Positions 1-5,579 of a stretch of DNA of 6,104 bases are shown here, piece after piece. Every line of letters begins with the position of its first letter. The first letter of the stretch is position 1. The notes below the pieces were generated by a model. It saw only the letters and a list, made by a program, of their open reading frames with translations. It was not told the DNA's origin and did not search any database. The position numbers were made by a program, and so were the translations under genes. The stretch is from Gammaproteobacteria bacterium. Lineage in GTDB: Bacteria; Pseudomonadota; Gammaproteobacteria; Arenicellales; JAOTYS01. The stretch covers positions 1 to 6,104 of the forward strand of contig JAOTYS010000290.1 in the NCBI GenBank assembly GCA_029861795.1. The letters are read 5' to 3'.

Positions 1-1040
1 GTGAATTCTTTGTAGTCCAAGTCACCGGCGAAATAGGTGGAACGCCCTTTCTGCTCTGCAATACCGTCGCCGTCATACATACGTAACGTGTCCACCACAG
101 GTCTGCGTTGGTGCGCTACCAACCACAGCCGGAACATGTGACGTTTCTTTTCCGGATCGGCGTCGTCTTCAAACGCCGTGCGCGTATGTAACATAGTCTG
201 GTTATTGAAAAACACCGCATCGCCAGGCTCCAACATGAAATCCAGGCGAATGTCTTCACTGTCCGCCACTTGATCAAATAGATCAAGCGCTTCCAGTTCC
301 TGCGCACCGAGCTCTGTGCCTAGCTCCTGGTAAGCGAGATCTATGTATGCACGAAGATAATGCACACTGAAACAACCTTCGCATTCGGAGAACACTGGCA
401 CCTTGTGGGGGGTAACTGGAGATTCACCAGGCTGCTCCTCACCGAAACGGTGATAGTAGTAACCGTCAAACAACGGATCGAGTAATTCCGGTCGCAACGA
501 TAGGATCTTATTGTAGATCGCCGAACCGCTGGAAAATCCGCTTATCCCACCACGCATAGCTTGGCGCAAACAAAACATCGTCACCACGTCACAAGCATCC
601 GTATGCAATGCCAGTTCCCTGCTGTTACGATAAGCACGCTCTCGAGGGTCTTTCCCACCTACATCGATGACATGGCCCAAGCGATCTCCCATCATACTCT
701 GAGACATTGCAGTACCGAAATGAGCACCGAGTCCCCAGAAAATCATTTCTAGTTCCGCTTGCTGGTACTTCCACACAGGGATACGCCGTAATACTATCAA
801 GCCACGGCCTTGCATCACTTGGTCACGCCAGGTAGATACATCGTCCTCGATCTCCGCCAAGTCGAAACTGCTCTGTTCAATCTCGTAGAGGGTGAGTTGC
901 CTACGTTGCACTTCACGCAACGCCTGATCGAATGCCTGTAAGTGGCGGTCGGAAAGATCGACAGATACCGCATCCTTCCCCGTCAGCTCGCTGGCTTTCC
1001 ATGCAGCGGGGTGATCAATTGGATGTCGTTGAGATTCCAT
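1..1040 (-). CDS. TauD/TfdA-family Fe(II)/2-oxoglutarate dioxygenase, C-terminus cut by the window edge
   Basis: The frame is open from the ATG at 1040 to the left edge, giving 346 codons with no stop, so the 3' end is missing. The length already approaches a typical 340-360 residue family member, so probably little is lost. Visible metal ligands are H146-T-D148 (context LALHTDACD) and distal H285 (context NNQTMLHTR). R304, in MFRLWL, is the likely 2-oxoglutarate-binding arginine. These form the 2-His-1-carboxylate facial triad of TauD/TfdA enzymes, cytoplasmic oxygenases that couple 2-oxoglutarate decarboxylation to hydroxylation of a substrate, often followed by C-N, C-O or C-S cleavage. 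The substrate cannot be read from the sequence. The N-terminus (MESQRHPIDHPAAW) looks natural. No good Shine-Dalgarno precedes the ATG, although a promoter-like pair lies about 28 bp upstream. An in-frame GTG at 1076 is a less likely start. The gene is divergent from the transporter operon and may be co-regulated with it. Family assignment is firm; function is not. Confidence 0.9.
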   Translation of the reverse strand, partial: MESQRHPIDHPAAWKASELTGKDAVSVDLSDRHLQAFDQALREVQRRQLTLYEIEQSSFDLAEIEDDVSTWRDQVMQGRGLIVLRRIPVWKYQQAELEMIFWGLGAHFGTAMSQSMMGDRLGHVIDVGGKDPRERAYRNSRELALHTDACDVVTMFCLRQAMRGGISGFSSGSAIYNKILSLRPELLDPLFDGYYYHRFGEEQPGESPVTPHKVPVFSECEGCFSVHYLRAYIDLAYQELGTELGAQELEALDLFDQVADSEDIRLDFMLEPGDAVFFNNQTMLHTRTAFEDDADPEKKRHMFRLWLVAHQRRPVVDTLRMYDGDGIAEQKGRSTYFAGDLDYKEF

Positions 1041-1067
1041 ATTTCGGGAATAAAACTTACAGATCGC

Positions 1068-1095
1068 AATATACACATAATTGCTGAGTGATCAA
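1068..1095 (-). promoter_or_regulatory. Candidate sigma70 promoter for the TauD-family gene
   Basis: Read on the minus strand, TTGATC (1095-1090) and TATATT (1073-1068) are separated by 16 bp, matching -35 and -10 consensus in 4/6 and 5/6 positions. The -10 box ends 27 bp before the ATG at 1040, giving a short leader of about 20 nt that lacks a clear ribosome binding site. This is a prediction from spacing and sequence alone. Confidence 0.45.
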
Positions 1096-1243
1096 CTAGC
1101 TATGCTGCACCGCCGGTCGAGTTAGGTCCCACAACTGCGTCTAATTCACGGGCCTGAGATAGCCATTAGCACAATGCATCAGAGATTAATTTTAACACAG
1201 GCGTGCTGACGGGCTCGCGCAATTAAAGCATATTCATTCTTAT

Positions 1244-1265
1244 GTAACACACCCGTTTGTGTAAC
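1244..1265. promoter_or_regulatory. Inverted repeat upstream of the transporter promoter, candidate operator
   Basis: The arms GTAACACA (1244-1251) and TGTGTAAC (1258-1265) are inverted copies matching at 7 of 8 positions, with a 6-bp spacer. The centre, about 1254.5, lies roughly 65 bp upstream of the predicted transporter transcription start. That position would suit an activator on the plus-strand promoter. The site also sits within the shared divergent region, so it could influence both directions. The binding protein is unknown. The XRE-type regulator at the right edge is one candidate. Confidence 0.4.
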
Positions 1266-1284
1266 CAAAATCCATTTGCCGCGG

Positions 1285-1312
1285 TTGCCCACAAATCGGT
1301 TAGTGATATATT
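1285..1312 (+). promoter_or_regulatory. Candidate sigma70 promoter for the SBP-permease operon
   Basis: TTGCCC (1285-1290) and TATATT (1307-1312) are spaced by 16 bp, a reasonable -35/-10 pair, with a start site expected near 1319. This implies a long leader of roughly 115 nt before the ATG at 1436, and that leader contains the strong dyad at 1359-1390. The prediction rests on sequence only. Confidence 0.45.
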
Positions 1313-1358
1313 AGCCGGCGAGCATCAATGATGTAATTTTAGTACGAAGTCGAGTACA

Positions 1359-1390
1359 GAGAAAACACTGTGTGATCACGGTTTTTTCTC
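1359..1390 (+). promoter_or_regulatory. 32-bp imperfect palindrome/hairpin in the transporter leader
   Basis: The arms GAGAAAACACTGTG (1359-1372) and CACGGTTTTTTCTC (1377-1390) pair across a TGAT loop. Of the 14 positions, 12 are Watson-Crick pairs, one is G-T (T1369 with G1380) and one is a mismatch (C1366 with T1383). The inner stem is immediately followed by a run of six T, so as RNA it could be a leader hairpin or weak attenuator. As DNA it could equally be an operator about 55 bp downstream of the predicted start site, suited to repression. It sits 45 bp upstream of the SBP ATG and does not mask the Shine-Dalgarno. The pairing is seen directly; the role is inferred. Confidence 0.5.
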
Positions 1391-1422
1391 GCCCGTAACT
1401 ACCCTTTCCAAACGACAAGTTC

Positions 1423-1428
1423 AGGAGG
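1423..1428 (+). promoter_or_regulatory. Strong ribosome binding site of the SBP gene
   Basis: AGGAGG lies 7 nt before the ATG at 1436. It is a full consensus Shine-Dalgarno that fixes the start of the binding-protein gene. It contrasts with the weaker sites of the two downstream permeases, as expected for an SBP made in excess over its membrane partners. Confidence 0.85.
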
Positions 1429-1435
1429 AGTAACA

Positions 1436-2320
1436 ATGAAGATTCAAACGTCGTCTCTCAATCGGCGCGATTTCTTGCGGGTTGTCGGGTTGAGTGCAGT
1501 TGCCATAGCAGGCGCTCCGAAGTTGGCCATGGCCAGTACCCCCCTCGAAGAGATCAGAAAACGTGGATACCTTTTATATGGCTTCAATGGTGAACGTCCC
1601 TATAACTACCTGGATCCGGACGGAAGCCTGATAGGCTCTGAGATAGCAATTGCTCGGGCAGTTGCCAAGCAAATGGGTATAGACGAAGTCCAAGGGGTTG
1701 CGATGAACTTTGACTCGTTCATCCCCGCGATTCAGGCGGATCGAATCGATACATGTCTTCCTATCTTCGTGAAACCCGAACGATGCAAGATCATTCAATA
1801 TTCAACTCCACATCTTAAAGAAGGCCAGTCTTGCATTGTTCCTGCCGGCAACCCAAAGGGAATCCATGGCTGGGATGACCTGGTAGGCAAAGACGTAAAG
1901 GTTGGTCTTATCGCTGGCACAACACCAAACGAGATAGCTGCGAACGCCGGCGTAGATAACTCTCGTATAACTCGCTTTCCGGACACCACAACACTGACAG
2001 CAGGCATGAAGAGTGGCCGAGTTGATGCAATTGTAGAAGCCTCTGGCACCATTCGTCTTATATTCGAAGAGCTGGAGGGCGCTGGATTTGAACGTGTGGT
2101 CGGGTGGACTAAACCGTCCAACACAACAGGCAAAATTGAGTTCTTGGCAGCCTTCCCCTTTAATGCCGAGGCGACAGAGTTGCGAGATGCTTTTGATGCT
2201 GAGTTGGTGAAGCTGTTGGCGGACGGCACGGTTGACAGCCTTACTGCGGAGTATGGCATCGGTCCTGCTGACAGGCCTGGTGCTAACGACCCCACTCTTG
2301 CCGAGGAGTGTGCTGCCTAA
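1436..2320 (+). CDS. ehuB: EhuB-like periplasmic substrate-binding protein of a polar amino acid/ectoine-type ABC transporter
   Basis: This 294-residue protein belongs to solute-binding family 3 (PBPb, HisJ/GlnH fold). Residues 1-33 form a twin-arginine signal, with NRRDFLR at 9-15, a hydrophobic stretch at 16-27 and likely cleavage after A33 (AMA), so export as a folded protein to the periplasm is expected. The mature part starts with EEIRKRGYLLYGFNGERPYNY, which includes the usual first-strand motif of the family, and continues with FDSFIPAIQADRID and VKPERC. From memory of the EhuB structure (Glu21, Phe24, Tyr60, Phe80 and Arg85 around ectoine), E53, Y56, F92, F111 and R116 fall at nearly constant offsets. 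That supports an EhuB-like pocket, but related amino acid binders share this layout. It is first gene of the operon, with a permease 18 bp downstream. No ectoine degradation genes are visible, so ligands such as other betaines or amino acids remain possible. The family is certain; the symbol is provisional. Confidence 0.9.
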   Translation: MKIQTSSLNRRDFLRVVGLSAVAIAGAPKLAMASTPLEEIRKRGYLLYGFNGERPYNYLDPDGSLIGSEIAIARAVAKQMGIDEVQGVAMNFDSFIPAIQADRIDTCLPIFVKPERCKIIQYSTPHLKEGQSCIVPAGNPKGIHGWDDLVGKDVKVGLIAGTTPNEIAANAGVDNSRITRFPDTTTLTAGMKSGRVDAIVEASGTIRLIFEELEGAGFERVVGWTKPSNTTGKIEFLAAFPFNAEATELRDAFDAELVKLLADGTVDSLTAEYGIGPADRPGANDPTLAEECAA

Positions 2321-2338
2321 ACAGAAAGGCAAGTAGCG

Positions 2339-3001
2339 GTGGAGATTATCGAAGCGGTGCTTCCTGCGCTGTTCAGGGGCGCCAAGATCACCGTGCAGGT
2401 AACATTACAGGCCGGTATCTTGGCGCTCATAGTCTCCGTAGTCGTGGGCGTACTAAGAGATGCCTCAAGTTCTTTCATCAGGATACCCATCGGGGTCTAT
2501 GTTGAGTTTTTTCGTGGAACCTCCGCGTTCGTCCAGATTTATTGGGTGTACTTTGCACTCCCCCTGCTAGGAATTCAGCTATCGGCCATTGCGGCGGGTA
2601 CGGTCGTTCTGGGCTTGAACGTTGGCGCCTACGGCTCGGAAGTTGTTCGTGGCGCGCTACGCGCGGTAGCTCAAGGGCAACGTGAGGCATGCATCGCCCT
2701 TAATCTTTCTAAATGGACGGCATTGACAAGGATCTTGCTACCCCAGGCAATGCTCAGGGTTATTGTTCCCTGGAGCAATCTTTTAATCGACTTGTTGAAA
2801 GGGACTTCGTTACTTAGCGCGATTACAGTGACGGAACTCGCGTTCGCGGGTCGACAATCGGTATCCGCCTTAGGTAATCCGTTGCTGATTTTCGGCGTGG
2901 TTTTGCTGATGTATCTGATTTTAGCCGCACCAATTGCTTGGGCATCGAAGTTCTTAGACGAGCGGTTGCGTCGAGGTCTCTCGGTCGGGAGACAGTCATG
3001 A
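2339..3001 (+). CDS. ehuC: EhuC-like ABC transporter permease (HisM/ArtQ type)
   Basis: This is a 220-residue inner-membrane permease of the polar amino acid uptake family, usual length about 215-230. Hydrophobic segments are visible near 10-40, 60-85, 140-160 and 180-205. The cytoplasmic EAA loop that docks the ATPase is E116-A-C-I-A-L-N122 followed by LPQA at 134-137. The glycine usual after the EAA is replaced by asparagine. The start is GTG at 2339, 18 bp after the SBP stop, with AAAGG at 2325-2329 as a suitably spaced ribosome binding site. Its stop overlaps the next permease start as ATGA. It is expected to pair with the following permease as a heterodimeric channel fed by the SBP. The partner ATPase is not encoded here. 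Assignment to the EhuC branch rests on operon order and resemblance recalled from memory, so the substrate is tentative while the permease call is secure. Confidence 0.9.
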   Translation: MEIIEAVLPALFRGAKITVQVTLQAGILALIVSVVVGVLRDASSSFIRIPIGVYVEFFRGTSAFVQIYWVYFALPLLGIQLSAIAAGTVVLGLNVGAYGSEVVRGALRAVAQGQREACIALNLSKWTALTRILLPQAMLRVIVPWSNLLIDLLKGTSLLSAITVTELAFAGRQSVSALGNPLLIFGVVLLMYLILAAPIAWASKFLDERLRRGLSVGRQS

Positions 3002-3651
3002 GCTGGGACTGGCACTACGTGCTAGAGATTTTGCCTGAATTGCTGCAAGCAACAATTGTCACCGTTCGTCTTGCATTACTTGGCTTTGTCGTTGCTATTG
3101 TTGTGGGTCTATTGGTGGCTATTGCGCGGCTAAGCAATGATCGAATAATTTCCACGCTCGCCTGGGGTTTCACGGAATTCGTCCGACTAACCCCACTATT
3201 GGTACAGCTCTTTTTTGCATTCTACGTGCTCCCTGAAATAGGCATCAAGCTGCCGGCAGAACCTACGGGTGTTCTCGTCATAGGATTGCACTACGCCGCG
3301 TACACCTCTGAAGTATATCGCTCCGGCATACGCGCGGTAGCCACAGAACAGTGGGAGGCAAGCATCGCGCTTAACCTGTCAACTTTCGCGATCTGGCGAC
3401 GAATTATTCTTCCTCAAGCAGTCCCTCCAATGATACCTGCGTTGGGGAATTATCTGATCCAACTGTTCAAGGAGATACCCCTACTATCAACCATCACTGT
3501 GTATGAGTTGCTGAACACGGGGAACTTGCTTGCCAGCTCCTCCTTCAGGTACCTGGAGACTCTGACACTCGTGGGAGTAATCTTCCTGTTACTGAGTTAC
3601 CCATCCTCACTGCTGATTCGCCGACTTGAGTCTAACCTTGTTAAGACTTGA
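2998..3651 (+). CDS. ehuD: EhuD-like ABC transporter permease (HisM/ArtQ type)
   Basis: This is the second membrane subunit, 217 residues from the ATG at 2998. That start is preferred because it overlaps the stop of the upstream permease (ATGA, translational coupling) and has GGGAG at 2987-2991 as ribosome binding site. An upstream in-frame TTG at 2938 would add 20 residues encoded wholly inside the previous gene. Hydrophobic segments are visible near 15-42, 60-80, 85-102 and 180-203. The EAA loop reads E110-A-S-I-A-L-N116 with LPQA at 128-131. Again Asn replaces the usual Gly. The stretch PALGNYLIQLFKEIPLLSTI and the C-terminal SSFRYLETLTLVG closely recall EhuD of ectoine/hydroxyectoine transporters and related amino acid permeases. 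It is last in the operon and convergent with the LLM gene. Substrate is inferred, not shown. Confidence 0.9.
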   Translation: MSWDWHYVLEILPELLQATIVTVRLALLGFVVAIVVGLLVAIARLSNDRIISTLAWGFTEFVRLTPLLVQLFFAFYVLPEIGIKLPAEPTGVLVIGLHYAAYTSEVYRSGIRAVATEQWEASIALNLSTFAIWRRIILPQAVPPMIPALGNYLIQLFKEIPLLSTITVYELLNTGNLLASSSFRYLETLTLVGVIFLLLSYPSSLLIRRLESNLVKT

Positions 3652-3693
3652 GCAATCACAAAATACGATTCGCGAAAAATATCGCTGGCCGAG
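3652..3693. other. Convergent intergenic junction without a clear terminator
   Basis: These 42 bp separate the stop of the EhuD-like gene (plus) from the stop of the LLM gene (minus). The only pairing seen is a 4-bp stem (GCGA/TCGC at 3672-3685) with an A-rich loop, too weak to call a terminator. The base composition shifts sharply to high G+C just to the right of this junction. Confidence 0.5.
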
Positions 3694-4632
3694 TTACTTC
3701 CGAGCACGATCAAGTCGCTCGAGCACCGGCGCCATCTCCTCAATCGCACCGGGCGTAATAGGATCAAGGACCAGTTGGAGGTGCGAGATCCCGTGCGCAG
3801 CGTACGCGGCGAGTGCCTCCGCCAGTTCGTCCGGTGTTCCGCGCATCGGCTCAACCTCGCGCTTCGCGGCGTCGCCAGCCATGCGCCCCACTGCGCCGGT
3901 GAGCGCTACCAGCACCACGACGCTGCGCGTGACCTCGGCCGGCGGGCGGCCGACGTCGGCACATGCGGCATCAACCTCGGCAAGAAGGTTGGGTAGACCG
4001 TCGCTGCGGTTACCATACCACTCGTGCCAGCCATTCCACGCATCAGCGTGCGCCATACCGATACGCAGCATCCGCGGTCCGCGCGCACCGAGCATAATCG
4101 GGGGACCGTTTAGGCGTGGCCCGCGCGGGACAAGTTCGCATTCGCGCGCGCTGTAGAACTCGCCCTCGTAGTCGATCGCTCCCTCACGGAGCAGCGTGCG
4201 AACGATAGTGAATGCCTCGGCGAAGCGCGCAACAGTTTGGTCGTGCACGAAGCCATATGCCTCGAACTCGACTTTGTTCCAGCCCGCTCCGAGCCCCAGT
4301 ACGAGCCGACCGCCGCTAATCTCGTCCACCGTCGCGGCCTTCTTCGCGAGCATCGCGGGCGAGTGGAACGCTGTCGCTGCGACCAGCGGACCAAGCTCGA
4401 CGCGCTCGGTGACTGCGCCGATCGCGGCCAGCAACGACCACGCCTCCCACGGCCCCTTCGCCGGTTCGCCGGGGTTTCGGTAAAGCAGGTGGTCCCCGAC
4501 CCACAACGAATCGAAGCCGACGTCCTCGGCGAGCCGCGCCATTGTTCGTAGCTCCGACCACCTTACCTCGCGCTCAACCTCGGGGAGCTGCACCCCGATT
4601 GACAGCGGTCTGTCTGCACTCACCGCTTCCAT
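3694..4632 (-). CDS. Luciferase-like monooxygenase (LLM) family flavin-dependent oxidoreductase
   Basis: This is a bacterial luciferase-like TIM-barrel oxidoreductase of about 312 residues, using FMN or coenzyme F420. Recognisable blocks are the first strand SIGVQLPE, FDSLWVGDHLLYR, ERVELGPLVAATAFHSPAMLA, GGRLVLGLGAGWNKVEFEAYG, and a C-terminal DELAEALAAYAAHGISHLQL. The GLGAGW-type block is typical of the subgroup often labelled F420-dependent, but the cofactor cannot be decided from this gene alone and F420 biosynthesis is not in view. I chose the ATG at 4632, which overlaps the PhyH gene by 13 bp. A GTG at 4623 forming a 4-bp GTGA overlap is almost as good, and a GTG at 4671 lacks a ribosome binding site. 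The gene is much richer in G+C (70-78% in two sampled 60-bp lines) than its neighbours (about 48%), suggesting acquisition from a high-GC donor. It is likely co-transcribed with the PhyH gene; its role in the locus is inferred. Confidence 0.88.
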   Translation of the reverse strand: MEAVSADRPLSIGVQLPEVEREVRWSELRTMARLAEDVGFDSLWVGDHLLYRNPGEPAKGPWEAWSLLAAIGAVTERVELGPLVAATAFHSPAMLAKKAATVDEISGGRLVLGLGAGWNKVEFEAYGFVHDQTVARFAEAFTIVRTLLREGAIDYEGEFYSARECELVPRGPRLNGPPIMLGARGPRMLRIGMAHADAWNGWHEWYGNRSDGLPNLLAEVDAACADVGRPPAEVTRSVVVLVALTGAVGRMAGDAAKREVEPMRGTPDELAEALAAYAAHGISHLQLVLDPITPGAIEEMAPVLERLDRARK

Positions 4633-5486
4633 TCGGTTGCTCTGCGTAGCAATCCTTGCTGCCGTGTCCACACCACGGGAAACGTATCGCTGTCCAGTGA
4701 ATCACCATGCTTAAGTCCGCAATGGGGAAAGGTCGGGTGAAGCTCGCCCTGCTTCTCCGCATAAATCATCCCATCGCCGGAGAATCGCGCTTGGAAGGCA
4801 CGGCGGTTGACTTTTGTGCTGTTACCGGCAGCACCGTGAATGATGTGTCCATGGAAACACTGCACATCCCCCGGTTGCATTTCCCAACCCAACAGTTCGT
4901 ATTGGTCTCGAAGTAACTCGAAGTCGGGCATCGGTTCAAGGTCTGGGTTGTCAAATGCATAGTCTCGGTCCGCTTTGAAAAAACTCTTGGGACGATAGGT
5001 TTTGTTCCAGCGATGCGAACCCTTGACATACTCAACGCTGTCCTCTCTTGGCATATAGTCCAGAGTAATCCACACCGAACACATCTGATCACCTTCTATT
5101 GGCCAATAAGGCACATCCTGATGCCACGGGGTACGCGATGGCGTACCACCATTCTTGACAAACACTCCATCAAAGAAAATATTGACCTTGCTTGATCCCA
5201 TCAGCGTGGCGGCGATCTCCGCCGCAGGGGAATTGGAGATGAAATCTTCATACTCGCGGATATCTTGCCACACACCAGCATCACCAAAGAAGAAACCTTG
5301 CGCATCACCCCTATCGCGGGTGTATACACGAGCCTGCCACCCGGGATTAGCGAGATTGCGTTCGATCCCTTTCGATAGCACCTCGAGCCACCTAGGTTTA
5401 AACCGCCCCCTTAAACAGACAACACCATCCTCCTGATAGGCTCGAACGTCCCCCTCCGAAATCAGTGATGATCTTGGCTTGTGCAT
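4620..5486 (-). CDS. Phytanoyl-CoA dioxygenase (PhyH)-family Fe(II)/2-oxoglutarate oxygenase
   Basis: This is a 288-residue cytoplasmic non-haem iron oxygenase with the cupin-type PhyH fold. Iron ligands visible are H122-Q-D124 (context TPWHQDVPYWP) and H217 (context HIIHGAAGN). R228 or R229 in NRRAFQARF is the probable 2-oxoglutarate anchor, 11-12 residues after the distal histidine, as in the family. The N-terminus (VRAYQEDGVVCLRG) is the usual PhyH opening, supporting the ATG at 5486, although only poor Shine-Dalgarno-like GA-rich sequence precedes it. It does not carry the extended EctD signature around the HxD motif, so ectoine hydroxylase is unlikely despite the Ehu-like transporter nearby. 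The substrate is probably a small hydrophilic molecule or an acyl derivative; this cannot be resolved. It lies 93 bp downstream of the regulator gene and overlaps the LLM gene, so the three probably share a transcript. The C-terminal TEWKR lies within the overlap. Confidence 0.92.
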   Translation of the reverse strand: MHKPRSSLISEGDVRAYQEDGVVCLRGRFKPRWLEVLSKGIERNLANPGWQARVYTRDRGDAQGFFFGDAGVWQDIREYEDFISNSPAAEIAATLMGSSKVNIFFDGVFVKNGGTPSRTPWHQDVPYWPIEGDQMCSVWITLDYMPREDSVEYVKGSHRWNKTYRPKSFFKADRDYAFDNPDLEPMPDFELLRDQYELLGWEMQPGDVQCFHGHIIHGAAGNSTKVNRRAFQARFSGDGMIYAEKQGELHPTFPHCGLKHGDSLDSDTFPVVWTRQQGLLRRATEWKR

Positions 5487-5517
5487 GGCTCTCGAATGAG
5501 CTCTCCCTTGGATGAGA

Positions 5518-5538
5518 GGTCCAATGTACCACTGGACC
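5518..5538. promoter_or_regulatory. 21-bp inverted repeat between regulator and PhyH gene, candidate operator
   Basis: The arms GGTCCAATG (5518-5526) and CACTGGACC (5530-5538) are inverted copies matching at 8 of 9 positions around a TAC centre. The site is 32 bp upstream of the PhyH ATG. No T-run follows the dyad in the direction of transcription (minus strand), so an intrinsic terminator is unlikely. A repressor or autoregulatory site, or an mRNA hairpin in the intergenic leader, is more plausible. No matching copy was noticed near the transporter promoter. Confidence 0.5.
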
Positions 5539-5579
5539 GGGACATCAAGGTAGGTTGCCCATCTCGCGTTGTACTCGGT

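Noticed and set aside
1795..2332. Minus-strand open frames opposite the SBP gene
   Set aside because: They are shadows of a strongly supported binding-protein gene and lack domain features or ribosome binding sites.
2938..2997. TTG-initiated N-terminal extension of the second permease
   Set aside because: It lies wholly within the first permease gene; the ATG at 2998 has a ribosome binding site and the ATGA overlap typical of coupled permease genes.
3672..3685. Hairpin GCGA/TCGC as a terminator between convergent genes
   Set aside because: The stem is only 4 bp with an A-rich 6-nt loop and no supporting T-run of useful length.
3775..4551. Several long open frames on both strands opposite the LLM gene
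   Set aside because: These are expected in high-GC coding DNA; none has a recognisable domain, and they conflict with a clear LLM protein.
4633..4671. GTG start at 4671 for the LLM gene
   Set aside because: There is no Shine-Dalgarno upstream, it deepens the overlap with PhyH, and the extra residues precede the normal family N-terminus.
4620..5486. Ectoine hydroxylase EctD
   Set aside because: The PhyH fold and Ehu-like transporter suggested it, but the extended EctD signature around the HxD motif is absent (sequence here is WHQDVPYWP).
5518..5560. Sigma70 promoter for the PhyH gene (TTGATG with TACATT on the minus strand)
   Set aside because: The spacer is only 14 bp and no better pair was found in the 93-bp gap.
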